From Lentinula raphanica (Eukaryota; Basidiomycota; Agaricomycetes; Agaricales; Omphalotaceae): a stretch of 64,000 nucleotides of DNA. A model generated the notes under the pieces. It ran no database searches, was not told the origin of the DNA, and saw only the letters and a program-made list of their open reading frames with translations. The stretch spans positions 434,001 through 498,000 of the forward strand of contig JANVFP010000016.1 of NCBI GenBank assembly GCA_027919835.1, in the 5' to 3' direction. Below, one piece after another: positions 30,911 through 40,094 of the stretch (its first letter is position 1; each line of letters begins with the position of its first letter). A program made the translations under genes and the position numbers.

Positions 30911-31190
30911 AGTATTAGTAAGTTATTGTTGTCAGGAGACTGAGTTGTAATAGTATAATAGCAGTAATATTGATGGGAAGCTATGTGTTCATTTGATAAC
31001 AATGTATATAGGGAGGATGGTATTACCCGCAGGGGTAATACCTGACAAGGACCCCTGACACTAGAGGAAGGGTATTACCCAGTTTGGGTAATACCCATTG
31101 GGTAATTGCCCGGTATTGCCCCCCTATTAGGGGAGGGTATTTGGACGGTAATCCCCCCTAAGTCGGCAGGATTTAAGGGTGCCTGAAGTG
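30911..31190 (-). repeat. KDZ right terminal inverted repeat
   Basis: Inverted copy of 7653-7932; ends ...GGGTGCCTGAAGTG, followed by the GTTCTTT duplication. Confidence 0.92.
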
Positions 31191-31358
31191 GTTCTTTGAG
31201 GCTTCTAAAAATTCTCTGGGTGCTTTCTGGTGCTTTCAGATGCTTTCAGGATCTCTAGGATGTTTTTTGATCTTTCAAAGTTCACAAAAATCTCTGAGCA
31301 GCCTAGGAATTGGGGGGTATCTCTGGGGACTCTAGAGCTGAGAATATTTTTCCTGATG
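31191..31358. mobile_element. 280-bp MITE family, copy C, right part
   Basis: Continues copy C from 7652, with GTTCTTT duplicated by the KDZ insertion. Ends ...TTTTTCCTGATG at 31358 and is followed by the AA duplication. Confidence 0.9.
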
Positions 31359-31430
31359 AAGGAAGGTGAAGGGGAAGAACAGGAGAAGGAAGCGCCGAAG
31401 GGATCGGACTCGGAGGGAGACGAAGAGTAG
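31359..31430 (+). CDS. C-terminal piece of the antisense gypsy-2 gene
   Basis: Acidic tail (Glu/Lys-rich, ending S-D-S-E-G-D-E-E, stop 31428-31430) of the gene begun at 6117. It is in frame once MITE B, MITE C with KDZ, and one copy of each 2-bp duplication are discounted. 31431-31761, before the pol end, shows no further gene. Confidence 0.65.
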   Translation, partial: KEGEGEEQEKEAPKGSDSEGDEE

Positions 31431-31761
31431 GGACTTGTAATAATACTTATTGTATATAACTTTCTTGGTTTTTCTTGAAGTCCCATAATGTATATACTAA
31501 AAAATGGTTAATTGTGAAGTCCAATTGAAAGAAGAATAGTAAAGTAACTATAGTAATGAAAATGACGATGAGTCCAACGGAAATCCGTCGGATTTGACTT
31601 AGAAAAATTTAAGAAAAAATATAAACGCTCAATTTGCTATCATCGCGTTTATACTCAATCAGTATAAATACTGAGAGTGTTGAATAAAATACACCGAAGT
31701 GTAGTGTTAGTACAACAATGAAAACAGAAGGAAAATCAATGATATAAAATTGAACACATAG

Positions 31762-34700
31762 CTAAGTCAAAGGTCCGGGTTTGTCTGGATATCGGAGGTG
31801 GAAAGCCGGAATGAGTTCGTCGGCATGAATGTCGTCTGCAGCAACCCAAGAGAACTCCTCATCGGTACCTTCATAACCAGACCATCTAACGAAGTACCGG
31901 AGAGGACAATGTTTAAACCGACAGTCTAGCTTTGAATCAAGTACTTCAGCAACGAGGTACTCAACTTCACCTTCAACCTCTATCGGAGGTGGAGGTGTTT
32001 GGGTCCGATTCGGAATCGGATTCGGATAGGAGGGTTCGGGTTGTGAGACGTGGAAAACAGGATGGATGCGACGAAGATAATCGGGGAGCTGTATCTTGTA
32101 TGAGAGAGATCTGATCTTCTCAAGAACCGTGAAAGGTCCAAGATACTTCTCTGCAAACTTTGCTGTAGGTTGAGTGGATTTAATGTATTTTGCTAGAACG
32201 AAGACTTCCGATCCGACGGAGAACTCCGGCAGAGGAATTCGTTTTCGATCAGCCTGTTCCTTGTATTTCTTTTGAGCATTAGTGTTTTCATCACGTAGAA
32301 AAGTATGAAGCTCATCAAGATTAACAACGAAATCCTTGGCTAAGTCGGAACGAATATCAATCTCCGGTCGGACTGTGATGTTCGGATGGTAGCCTTTGTT
32401 AGCAAAGAACGGAGTAAGACCAGTAGAAGCGTTAGGAGCGTTGTTATAAGCAAATTCCGCAATCGGAAGAAGGGATGACCAGTCGTCCTGTTGATAAGAA
32501 CAATAGATCCGGATGTACTGCTCCAGAGTTTGGTTTACTCGTTCGGTTTGACCATCAGCTTCCGGATGATAACCAGACGTATAGTGTAATTCCATCGACA
32601 AAGCTTGACCTAAAGCTCGGAAAAACGCCGAAACGAATTCCGATCCTCGGTCGGAGGTAACATGATTCGGAACACCGTGTTTAGAGAAGACATGAATAAC
32701 GAAAAGTTGCGCCAATTGTTCGGAGGTGATTTTGTCGTCACAGGCAATAAAGATAGCTTGTTTGGAAGCACGGTCGACTACGACCAAGATAGCGGTGTAG
32801 CCGTCGGAGTCAGGGAGTTGTTCGATAAAATCCATTGAGATTGAATCCCAAGGACGAGAAGGCACAGGGAGAGGTTTGAGAAGTCCGTAGGGACGATGCC
32901 GACGGGGTTTATTCCGACCGCAAATCGTACAAGACGAAACATAGTCCTTAACGAATTCTCGTACCTTTGGCCAGGTATATTGACGACGTACAGCTTCGAG
33001 AGTCCGATTCTGACCAAAGTGGCCAGAGAGAGGATGATCATGGAAGAATCGGAGTATCTGCAACCTGAGATCTCCGAAGTTCGGAACATAGATTCGACCA
33101 TCCAGACGCAAGAGACCATCTAAACCCATAGTCCATCGGAGGTTAGAAGGATCATCGACCAACTTCAAACCTGCCATCGCTTCGCCGTCGGAGGAGTAAT
33201 GTTCTCGGATCGATTGATGAACTGCTTCAAAGTCCATGACAACCGACGCTCGAAGAACAGGACCTTCAAGGAAGGTAGCACGAAGTGATGTAGTGAGTTG
33301 ATCATTAGTGAATATGGGTCTAAAATTGTGAGGATTAACTTGCGCGTAGCCGATATCCCCCTCTTTGGGATAGACGTCCCATCGTCTAGTCATAGCGTCG
33401 GGTTTCGCACCGAGTTTTCCAGGACGGAAACGGATAACGAAGTTGAACTGATGAAGGTATTCGGACCATCGGACCTGCCGTCGGGTAAGAATCTTCGTAG
33501 TGGAGAAGTACTCCAGATTTTTGTGGTCCGTAACGACGTCGATCGGAGTGCCCGAACCTTCAAGGTAATGCCGCCAAGCTTTAAAAGCTTCGAAGATAGC
33601 TAGCAATTCCTTGTCATGAGTGTCATAGTTCAATTCGGCAGAATGGAAAGTGCGAGAAAGGAAGGCCACCGGATGAATTTCTCCATCGGCGCCGACGATG
33701 GATAGGATAGCTGCTAGAGCATAATCCGACGCATCTGTTTCGACAATAAGAGGTTTATCAGGTTCCCAATGAGAAAGAATAGGGGCATGAGTGAAAGCGT
33801 GCTTAAGCGTATCGAAGGAATCTTGACATTCCGAAGTCCACACCCATGGAGTATCTTTCCGAGTGAGTCGGTTCATCGGAACAACGATATCACTGTAATT
33901 GTGAATAAAACGACGATAGAAATTCGCAAAACCTAGGAAGGACTGAATGTCCTTAACCTTCCTTGGCGTGGGCCAATCGATAATAGCCTTGATTTTGTCC
34001 TCGGCCATGGAAAGTCCGTCGGGGGAGAGAATATACCCAAGATATTCAACCGTGTCAATTCCGAATTCACATTTCGCCGGATTGCAGAAAAGTTTGTGTT
34101 TGCGAAGACGTCGAAGAACTTCTTTGACATGCTCCTCATGCGCCGTCGGATCGTCGGAGTAAATGAGGATATCGTCAAGATAGACTATAACACAGACATC
34201 GAGTAAGTCAGCAAAGATATCATTGACGAAACGTTGAAACGCAGCAGGAGCATTGGTGAGACCAAACGGCATGACCAGCCATTCGAAAGAACCATATCGG
34301 GTTCGGAACGTGGTCTTCCATTCGTCTCCGTCGGCGATCCGAACGAGATGATAAGCATGAGCAAGATCCAACTTCGTATAGATTTTCGCTTTCTTCGGGG
34401 CGTCAAGTAAATCGGAAATGAGTGGGAGAGGATACCGATCTTTTTTGGTGATGCGGTTTAGTCCTCGGAAGTCGACGCAGAGTCGGAGAGAGCCATCCTT
34501 CTTCGGAACGAAGAGAACAGGAGCTCCGTGAGGAGAAGTCGAAGGACGAATAGCTCCGCTAACCAACTGTTTGTCGATGAATTCTCGTAGAGCTTCCAGC
34601 TCACGAGGGGAGAGTGGGTAAATTCTTCCGATCGGAGGTTCCGCACCTTCCTCCAGATCAATCTTCAGGTCGTAAGACCTATGTTCTGGGAGCACTTCTG

Positions 34701-35571
34701 ACTCGACTTCGTCGAAGACATCAGCGAAATCCCGATAAGCTTCAGGAATAGGAGGAGATTTAGAGTCCGACGTCGCCGTCGGCGGTGCTGGTTGTGAGGC
34801 TCTAGCCGCTACTTCGGAGTGTACAGCGTAGAGTAGAAGGGGTTCCATACCAGACATCTTGCAGGCATGATGAAAAACCGTAGCACCGACCAAGGCTATA
34901 TCGACTCCGGAGTATTCCAGTTTTGAAGCCATCTGAACAACGGAGGGATAAGTATACAATGGTTCGAAAGGAAATTTGTCCGAAAGAGGACGAGGTTTCA
35001 AACGAGAACGGGAGGTGAAGGCAGATCGACCAGCTCTTGTAGGAAGAGGATCATCTGGAGGTGACCGAGGGTATCGAGTCGGATCAAGATTCTCTGAGTC
35101 CTCCGATCCGTCGGAGGGTATCTCAGAAGAAGACGTCTGTGATAAAACTTGATCAGTGGTTCGGATTGTAATTGTTTTCGCCACCCAGTCAATCGACGGA
35201 TTGCAGCGGGAGAGAAAACTATATCCTAAAACTGCTTTACAAGAAGAATCCAAAGGTGTGACATAAAAGTCCAGAGGTAATTGTTCGTTTGAAGGAAAAA
35301 CTACCGATAACGAAACGTATTCCGAGATCGGAGTCGGAGAAAGTGAACCATCAAATAATCGGAGATTGATCGGAGTAAGGATAGGTTTTGTCGGAATTCT
35401 TTTTTGGCGAACAAATGAAGTATCAATAAAACAATCAGTAGAACCGGAATCAAGTAAAGAATCAAAAGAGATGGAAATGTAATCAGAAGTAATAGTAGAA
35501 ATTTTAGCAGACAGAGGTATGATGAAAGATTTCTCGAGATTAGAAAGAGCGGACGCGTTGAGAGTTAGCAC
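31762..35571 (-). CDS. pol: gypsy-2 Pol: protease, RT, RNase H, integrase, chromodomain
   Basis: About 1269 codons. Protease D-S-G-S near residue 42; reverse transcriptase Y-L-D-D near 464; RNase H E-T-D-A-S-D near 610; integrase H-H-C-C near 842-885; catalytic D, D, E near 910, 972 and 1008; a chromodomain-like end near 1205-1257 (Y-F-V-R-W-S-G-Y). The codon at 35571 is GTG, and the frame is open upstream into gag in the -1 frame, so pol is probably made only as Gag-Pol. The slip site would be the A5 run directly before the gag stop (GAAAAATAG). No internal stops; catalytic residues present. Confidence 0.93.
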   Translation of the reverse strand: MLTLNASALSNLEKSFIIPLSAKISTITSDYISISFDSLLDSGSTDCFIDTSFVRQKRIPTKPILTPINLRLFDGSLSPTPISEYVSLSVVFPSNEQLPLDFYVTPLDSSCKAVLGYSFLSRCNPSIDWVAKTITIRTTDQVLSQTSSSEIPSDGSEDSENLDPTRYPRSPPDDPLPTRAGRSAFTSRSRLKPRPLSDKFPFEPLYTYPSVVQMASKLEYSGVDIALVGATVFHHACKMSGMEPLLLYAVHSEVAARASQPAPPTATSDSKSPPIPEAYRDFADVFDEVESEVLPEHRSYDLKIDLEEGAEPPIGRIYPLSPRELEALREFIDKQLVSGAIRPSTSPHGAPVLFVPKKDGSLRLCVDFRGLNRITKKDRYPLPLISDLLDAPKKAKIYTKLDLAHAYHLVRIADGDEWKTTFRTRYGSFEWLVMPFGLTNAPAAFQRFVNDIFADLLDVCVIVYLDDILIYSDDPTAHEEHVKEVLRRLRKHKLFCNPAKCEFGIDTVEYLGYILSPDGLSMAEDKIKAIIDWPTPRKVKDIQSFLGFANFYRRFIHNYSDIVVPMNRLTRKDTPWVWTSECQDSFDTLKHAFTHAPILSHWEPDKPLIVETDASDYALAAILSIVGADGEIHPVAFLSRTFHSAELNYDTHDKELLAIFEAFKAWRHYLEGSGTPIDVVTDHKNLEYFSTTKILTRRQVRWSEYLHQFNFVIRFRPGKLGAKPDAMTRRWDVYPKEGDIGYAQVNPHNFRPIFTNDQLTTSLRATFLEGPVLRASVVMDFEAVHQSIREHYSSDGEAMAGLKLVDDPSNLRWTMGLDGLLRLDGRIYVPNFGDLRLQILRFFHDHPLSGHFGQNRTLEAVRRQYTWPKVREFVKDYVSSCTICGRNKPRRHRPYGLLKPLPVPSRPWDSISMDFIEQLPDSDGYTAILVVVDRASKQAIFIACDDKITSEQLAQLFVIHVFSKHGVPNHVTSDRGSEFVSAFFRALGQALSMELHYTSGYHPEADGQTERVNQTLEQYIRIYCSYQQDDWSSLLPIAEFAYNNAPNASTGLTPFFANKGYHPNITVRPEIDIRSDLAKDFVVNLDELHTFLRDENTNAQKKYKEQADRKRIPLPEFSVGSEVFVLAKYIKSTQPTAKFAEKYLGPFTVLEKIRSLSYKIQLPDYLRRIHPVFHVSQPEPSYPNPIPNRTQTPPPPIEVEGEVEYLVAEVLDSKLDCRFKHCPLRYFVRWSGYEGTDEEFSWVAADDIHADELIPAFHLRYPDKPGPLT

Positions 35572-35636
35572 CTCTGGTAGAGCACGAACCAGGTCAACGC
35601 AACTCCTGCTTCGTGCGGAGGGACAGGAGTTGCGGA

Positions 35637-37391
35637 CTATTTTTCTGGTTCCTCCGACGGAGAGTCCGGAATCTCTTCTTCTTCAGCTACATCCTCGAGA
35701 ACGCCAGCTCTGCCTTTAGCAGCGTTTTCTTTAGACTTCTTCCGGGGACAGTCCTTAAGGACATGACCACCTTGTCCGCAGAAAAGACAGAGATTAAACT
35801 TCTTACGACGTTCCCGTTCCGCAGGAGTAAGCTTGCCGTCGGAGCCGAGGTTGTCTGCGATCGATTTCTTCGGAAACTTGTTGCCAGAGTTGCCTTTGTT
35901 GTTGTTGGAATTACCGAACTTCTTTTGATTGTTAAAGTTCGAACCAGAGGACGAAGAGGACTGATTAGCACCAGAGTTCTGAGAGGAGTTAAACGGTACC
36001 GGTTTCTTGCCATCCTTCTTTCCTTTCTTTTGGTCCGAAGGCTCCGAAAACCGATGACTTTCCCGCTTCTTCTCTTCTTCTCTGCGCCAGTAACGGTTAT
36101 CCAACCGTAACACTTCTCTCCGATATTCGGAAAGAGTCCGAGGTTCCGGCATACGAGCAATTTCGTCCTTGAGTCGGGGTGCTAGTCCTTTCTGATACGC
36201 CCATCGGAGAGCGTTCACATCCCAACCGGAAGCAGCAGCCAGAGTGTTAAACTTGATATTGTACGCTCCGACCTTTTCGTCGTTGCGCATCCGAAGGGTT
36301 CCGAGTTTGTCTTCGGACTCACCCTGCGCATCGTACAAACCAAAGTTTTCCTGCAGCTCCTGGACTAAAGCAGCGTATGACGTGGTCCAAGCAGGTAGAG
36401 CTTCGACATTCGGATCCAAGATGTCCGGTTCAAACCATTCACGAGCGGCGCCGGTCAAGTATGACAAGGCGTAATTGATTTTCCGCTGATCAGTGAAATA
36501 GTTCGGACGATCAATGAATACCAAAGACAAAGATACCAGGAAAGATTTGAGTTTTCGGGGGTTAGAACCATCAAATGGTTCAGGGTCTTTGACCTTCGTC
36601 TTTCCAGAGTCCGATTCCGACTCCTTCGGACGTAAGGCCGATGTGAAATCCGCAAGAGTGTCGTTGAAGGACATCAAGGCATTAAGAGCCAAGTTATCTG
36701 ACGAACGAGAAGAGCTCGAAGAGCGACTTCGAACCGACGGAGGTGGATTAGGAGGTGGGTCAGGAGGATCTCGATCGTCGCCAGGGCCTCCGGGAGGACC
36801 CTCAGGAGGACCATCATCAGGTGGACCATCATCTGGTGGACCTTCAGGAGGATCACGTCTCGGGCCATCGGGAGGTCCTTCATCGTCCGGTTCATCACCA
36901 GGAAAACCTGGCGGAAAACCCGGCGGATCCGACGGAGGATCACGTCGAGGTTCCGGATCCCTGGAATGATGACTACCTTGCGAATGTCCCGGTAGAGAAG
37001 GAACTTGGGTAGGTCTAGCAGCTGCACGAGACGGAGTAGGAGGTGGTTGTAGTGGAGGAACAGGTTCACCTTCGATAACCCGTTTAGCTTTCGGAGTTAG
37101 TACACGAACGTGTTCACCACTAGGCAGAATAGCAGTCTGATAGACATACTCCGTAGATTCCGAAACACCGCGAACGTTTTCAGTAGTAACCGTCGGAAGA
37201 GGAACAGGAGCGGGACCGAACGCAGAAATGCGCGGTCTCCGGTTACCAACTGCAGAGATAGATTCGTTGAAAGCCGTCAAAGCCTGAGCATTTGCGACAA
37301 AAGGATTTTCTTCATCCCGAATGGGAGAAGGGGTACGAGGACGACGAGCAGCACGAGTTTGAGCCCGTAGTGTTCGTTGAGTGCGATCCAT
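35637..37391 (-). CDS. gag: gypsy-2 Gag
   Basis: 584 aa. The N-terminal third is low complexity with a Pro/Gly/Asp-rich tract (about residues 135-215). The capsid-like region lies at about 245-420 (P-E-P-F-D-G-S-N-P-R-K-L start; W-F-E-P). The C-terminal Lys/Ser/Asn-rich linker leads to a canonical CCHC knuckle C-X2-C-X4-H-X4-C near residue 540. Starts with ATG 52 nt inside the 5' LTR. Unrelated in sequence to gypsy-1 gag outside the zinc knuckle idea. Confidence 0.9.
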   Translation of the reverse strand: MDRTQRTLRAQTRAARRPRTPSPIRDEENPFVANAQALTAFNESISAVGNRRPRISAFGPAPVPLPTVTTENVRGVSESTEYVYQTAILPSGEHVRVLTPKAKRVIEGEPVPPLQPPPTPSRAAARPTQVPSLPGHSQGSHHSRDPEPRRDPPSDPPGFPPGFPGDEPDDEGPPDGPRRDPPEGPPDDGPPDDGPPEGPPGGPGDDRDPPDPPPNPPPSVRSRSSSSSRSSDNLALNALMSFNDTLADFTSALRPKESESDSGKTKVKDPEPFDGSNPRKLKSFLVSLSLVFIDRPNYFTDQRKINYALSYLTGAAREWFEPDILDPNVEALPAWTTSYAALVQELQENFGLYDAQGESEDKLGTLRMRNDEKVGAYNIKFNTLAAASGWDVNALRWAYQKGLAPRLKDEIARMPEPRTLSEYRREVLRLDNRYWRREEEKKRESHRFSEPSDQKKGKKDGKKPVPFNSSQNSGANQSSSSSGSNFNNQKKFGNSNNNKGNSGNKFPKKSIADNLGSDGKLTPAERERRKKFNLCLFCGQGGHVLKDCPRKKSKENAAKGRAGVLEDVAEEEEIPDSPSEEPEK

Positions 37392-37429
37392 ATGGGATAG
37401 AGATGAATCAGTGCAACGTTGACGAGATA

Positions 37430-37440
37430 AGTTTTAATAT
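37430..37440 (-). other. gypsy-2 self-priming site (primer-binding site)
   Basis: Minus-strand ATATTAAAACT starts two bases inside the 5' LTR. It is exactly complementary to LTR transcript positions 37695-37685, which begin 33 nt downstream of a TATATAA box (37728-37722). Same geometry as gypsy-1 with unrelated sequence. Confidence 0.75.
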
Positions 37441-37442
37441 AC

Positions 37443-38029
37443 TGTTAGGACCGTGCCACCGACGGAGTCGGAGCTCCGATCAGAGACACAGAGGATTGTT
37501 GAACGTTGGTGTTGTTATTGAGCAACACCCTCGCCACGTTACCGTGTTCAACCAAGAGAGCAGAGGAGGACGAGTACAACGTGTACGAAGTCCGACGGAG
37601 GTTCGGAGTCGGCGATGATCAACGATCAAGACGACACCGAGAGCACAGAGGGGAGTGTTAACGTTAACGAGGTAATCCAAGTTGATATTAAAACTGAGGT
37701 ATGTAAGTATGTACAGGCTCCTTATATACTGTACGGATAGTCAGTCTAATCTAAAGTACAATAAGACGATACACATCTCGGTACTACAGCATCGGAGGTG
37801 AGAAAGACAATAAGCTATTGTAAAGTAAATCAATATAAAGGTCAGCTGAGCTGTCAGAGAATAAAACAATAAGATCATAATCAAGTATAAGACCAGACCG
37901 ATGCGCCGACGGAATCGGAAGGAGGGACAAGGCGGACACTGATAGGCATAACTAGAGAGATTCAGGAAACCTCTAAGTCCAATCGCCGAGTGAAGCTCCG
38001 ACGGAGCTCCGAGGATTATGGTCGTAACA
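37443..38029 (-). mobile_element. gypsy-2 5' LTR
   Basis: 587 bp, pair of 5265-5851. The right flank (ATATGCTCGG...) is gypsy-1 pol sequence, showing that gypsy-2 inserted into gypsy-1 copy 2. Confidence 0.92.
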
Positions 38030-38284
38030 ATATGCTCGGACATACTCTTTTATTTCTCCCGCAACATTTGGCATTCCATCCGCATTTAAAACTCGGTATG
38101 GCTGTGCTATCTTATTTGTTACCAGGTGGTTTCTTTCAACATATCTTTTGTCAATGAAATTTGTTGTTGCTCCAGAGGCAACAAGAGCCTCGGCCTGCAC
38201 TTTAAAACCGTATACCCAAAGTGTTACTGAAAGTCTGAAAGATGATTTCTTGTTACAAGCAATATTATTTAAACAAGCTTCCAT
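38030..38284 (-). pseudogene. gypsy-1 copy 2 pol fragment
   Basis: About 85 codons matching the start of pol at 24748-24494. The protease motif reads A-S-G-A instead of D-S-G-A, so its catalytic Asp is lost. Truncated by the gypsy-2 LTR. Confidence 0.9.
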
Positions 38285-38361
38285 AACTACTCTATCTGAT
38301 TTTTTATCAGTGCTGATACTAGGTATACTACTTCCTGACTGTAGATCACAGACATTATTCT

Positions 38362-39828
38362 CTACAGTCCCTCTGAAAAATCTGCCTTGTACTGTTGACT
38401 TCTAGCCCATCGCAATGGCTTAGAAGGTCCTGCCTGCACTTCATTGACATGTGCAGTTGCTCCTTTTGCAGCGAGCTCAGGTAAACTAATATCAGGGGTG
38501 CTCGTGGAATTGACATTGAGAGCAACAGCTGGGTGCGCTGGCTCTTGGCTGTCTATTTCATCAAATAATTCCATCAACCGCGCTTTGAATGATTTCTTAT
38601 CACTCAGTGGTGGTTGTTTTCCTTTGTTTCCTTGACCAGATGCAGATGCAGATGATGAAGAGTTTTTATTAAAATTTGGCCTTTTGCCTTCATTTCCAGG
38701 CTTATCCCAGCAATCCACTGTATTGTGAGTCTTCGATTTTGCCTTTAAGCCCTTTCCGGCGCATATTTGGCAATATCGTTGTTTTTGCTCCTGGGAATTA
38801 ACTTTTTCTGGGGTTTTGCCTTTACTCTTTTTTGCCGCATCTATCTCCATTGCATCTGGTTCATGACTGCCATTGCCTTTAGCATTATTGCCTGTGCCAA
38901 ATATTACACTTTTAGTCTTTTCTGGATGTAAGGCTTTATACGATAAAAGGAGAAGTTCCAGATAATCTTCCCATTTAGTAGGAGTCTTTCCGGAAATTTC
39001 CAACACAACAAGTGCATTATGCAACTCTTGTGAAATAACGTCACGAAGCTTGTCGATGTGAATACTATCTTGGTAGTCCACAATACGTGCAAGAGTGCGA
39101 TATTGCTCAGCATATTTGATAAAGTCTTTATTAGCCAGTGACTTGTTTGTCCAAAGATGTGTGATTTCATTTTTAGCACCTTCTTTATCATCACGGCGAC
39201 CATAAATGGCATTGAGCTCATTGGCAAAGTTGTCCCAGGATCCCAGATCATTTCCCAAACGCGTGTCATCAAAGTACTTTCTCATATAGTTTGTGGCAGA
39301 AGAACGCAACCTGGTAAGAGCAGTCACAATTCTTTGATGATCTGTCACAATGCCTAGAGATGAGCAGTACAATGCGACTTGATTCATCCAATCTTCTAAG
39401 GTCATCTTGTTGTCTGTTCCAGAGAAGGTTGGTGGGTCAGGTACTTTGGGACCCCTGAATGGGCCAGCTCCAGCATCAGCAGGAAGCTTATCAAGCTGTG
39501 CCTTATAAGCTCGTAAAAGTTCTGCCTGAGTTTCAACAATCTGTCGAAGGCTACGAACTTCATTTGTTAAGTTCTCTTGATTGGTGAAGGCTGTAGTAAA
39601 AGCCTGATTCATCCAATCAGCAAGTCCATTGACATTTCTGTTGATATATCCAATGGAAATATTGGTAGTAGCCTCGTGAGCATTGCGAAGGAGTCGTCCA
39701 ATCTGATTTTTCTGTTCATCAGTTTGAAATCCAATTGCTGCCATATCAATTCCTTGAGAGACAGCATCGGACCAAACTTGTCCATCATCGACTAATTCAA
39801 CGACAGGAGTGAAAGGTGTATAAGACAT
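38362..39828 (-). CDS. gag: gypsy-1 copy 2 Gag (intact)
   Basis: 488 codons, the same length as 24826-26292, with about a dozen amino-acid differences and the same extended zinc knuckle. Intact although the element is dead, so it could in principle supply Gag in trans. Confidence 0.9.
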   Translation of the reverse strand: MSYTPFTPVVELVDDGQVWSDAVSQGIDMAAIGFQTDEQKNQIGRLLRNAHEATTNISIGYINRNVNGLADWMNQAFTTAFTNQENLTNEVRSLRQIVETQAELLRAYKAQLDKLPADAGAGPFRGPKVPDPPTFSGTDNKMTLEDWMNQVALYCSSLGIVTDHQRIVTALTRLRSSATNYMRKYFDDTRLGNDLGSWDNFANELNAIYGRRDDKEGAKNEITHLWTNKSLANKDFIKYAEQYRTLARIVDYQDSIHIDKLRDVISQELHNALVVLEISGKTPTKWEDYLELLLLSYKALHPEKTKSVIFGTGNNAKGNGSHEPDAMEIDAAKKSKGKTPEKVNSQEQKQRYCQICAGKGLKAKSKTHNTVDCWDKPGNEGKRPNFNKNSSSSASASGQGNKGKQPPLSDKKSFKARLMELFDEIDSQEPAHPAVALNVNSTSTPDISLPELAAKGATAHVNEVQAGPSKPLRWARSQQYKADFSEGL

Positions 39829-40094
39829 TTTTTTCTAGTTGTTTTGAAGTCAGATTATTATTCAGACATAATATGAAAAAATGAATATATGAAAAAACAC
39901 AAATGTTTGCCAGATTATATAAGACTATTATGCTTTGGCTGCATCAGGAAGTACAATATTCAGGTCTAATAGCTCCTTGCAAATTTCAGGAAGCCTAGTA
40001 TACAGACTCTGAAAATTGACTTTCCCAATTTTGGTACATATCCCTTTTATCTCTCTCCAATTTTTGTTACTTAATTGGTGTCCTCTTCTGTCTA

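Larger units (their letters stand above)
7653..31190 (+). mobile_element. KDZ-superfamily DNA transposon, 23.5 kb, with nested insertions
   Basis: It is bounded by near-identical inverted repeats (CACTTCAGGCACCC...) of about 280 bp at 7653-7932 and 30911-31190, flanked by GTTCTTT duplications inside a MITE. Contents: a minus-strand multi-exon gene (9.3-13.05 kb), an Spt5-like gene (from 13974), and a transposase gene (18829-30266) of the Kyakuja-Dileera-Zisupton class. Later arrivals are gypsy-1 (20580-28264) and a 3.1-kb palindrome (15034-18149); without them the element is about 12.7 kb. GGTATTACC-type repeats occur in the TIRs, both subterminal regions and one transposase intron. No TET/JBP oxygenase gene, a known companion of some fungal KDZ elements, was seen. 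Confidence 0.88.

Noticed and set aside
7653..31190. TET/JBP dioxygenase cargo expected in a KDZ element
   Set aside because: No H-x-D-type oxygenase core was found in any exon-like frame of the element.
31431..31761. Search for a 3' LTR of gypsy-2 directly after pol
   Set aside because: None present; the 3' LTR with its polypurine tract is at 5265-5866, beyond the antisense gene and the nested insertions.
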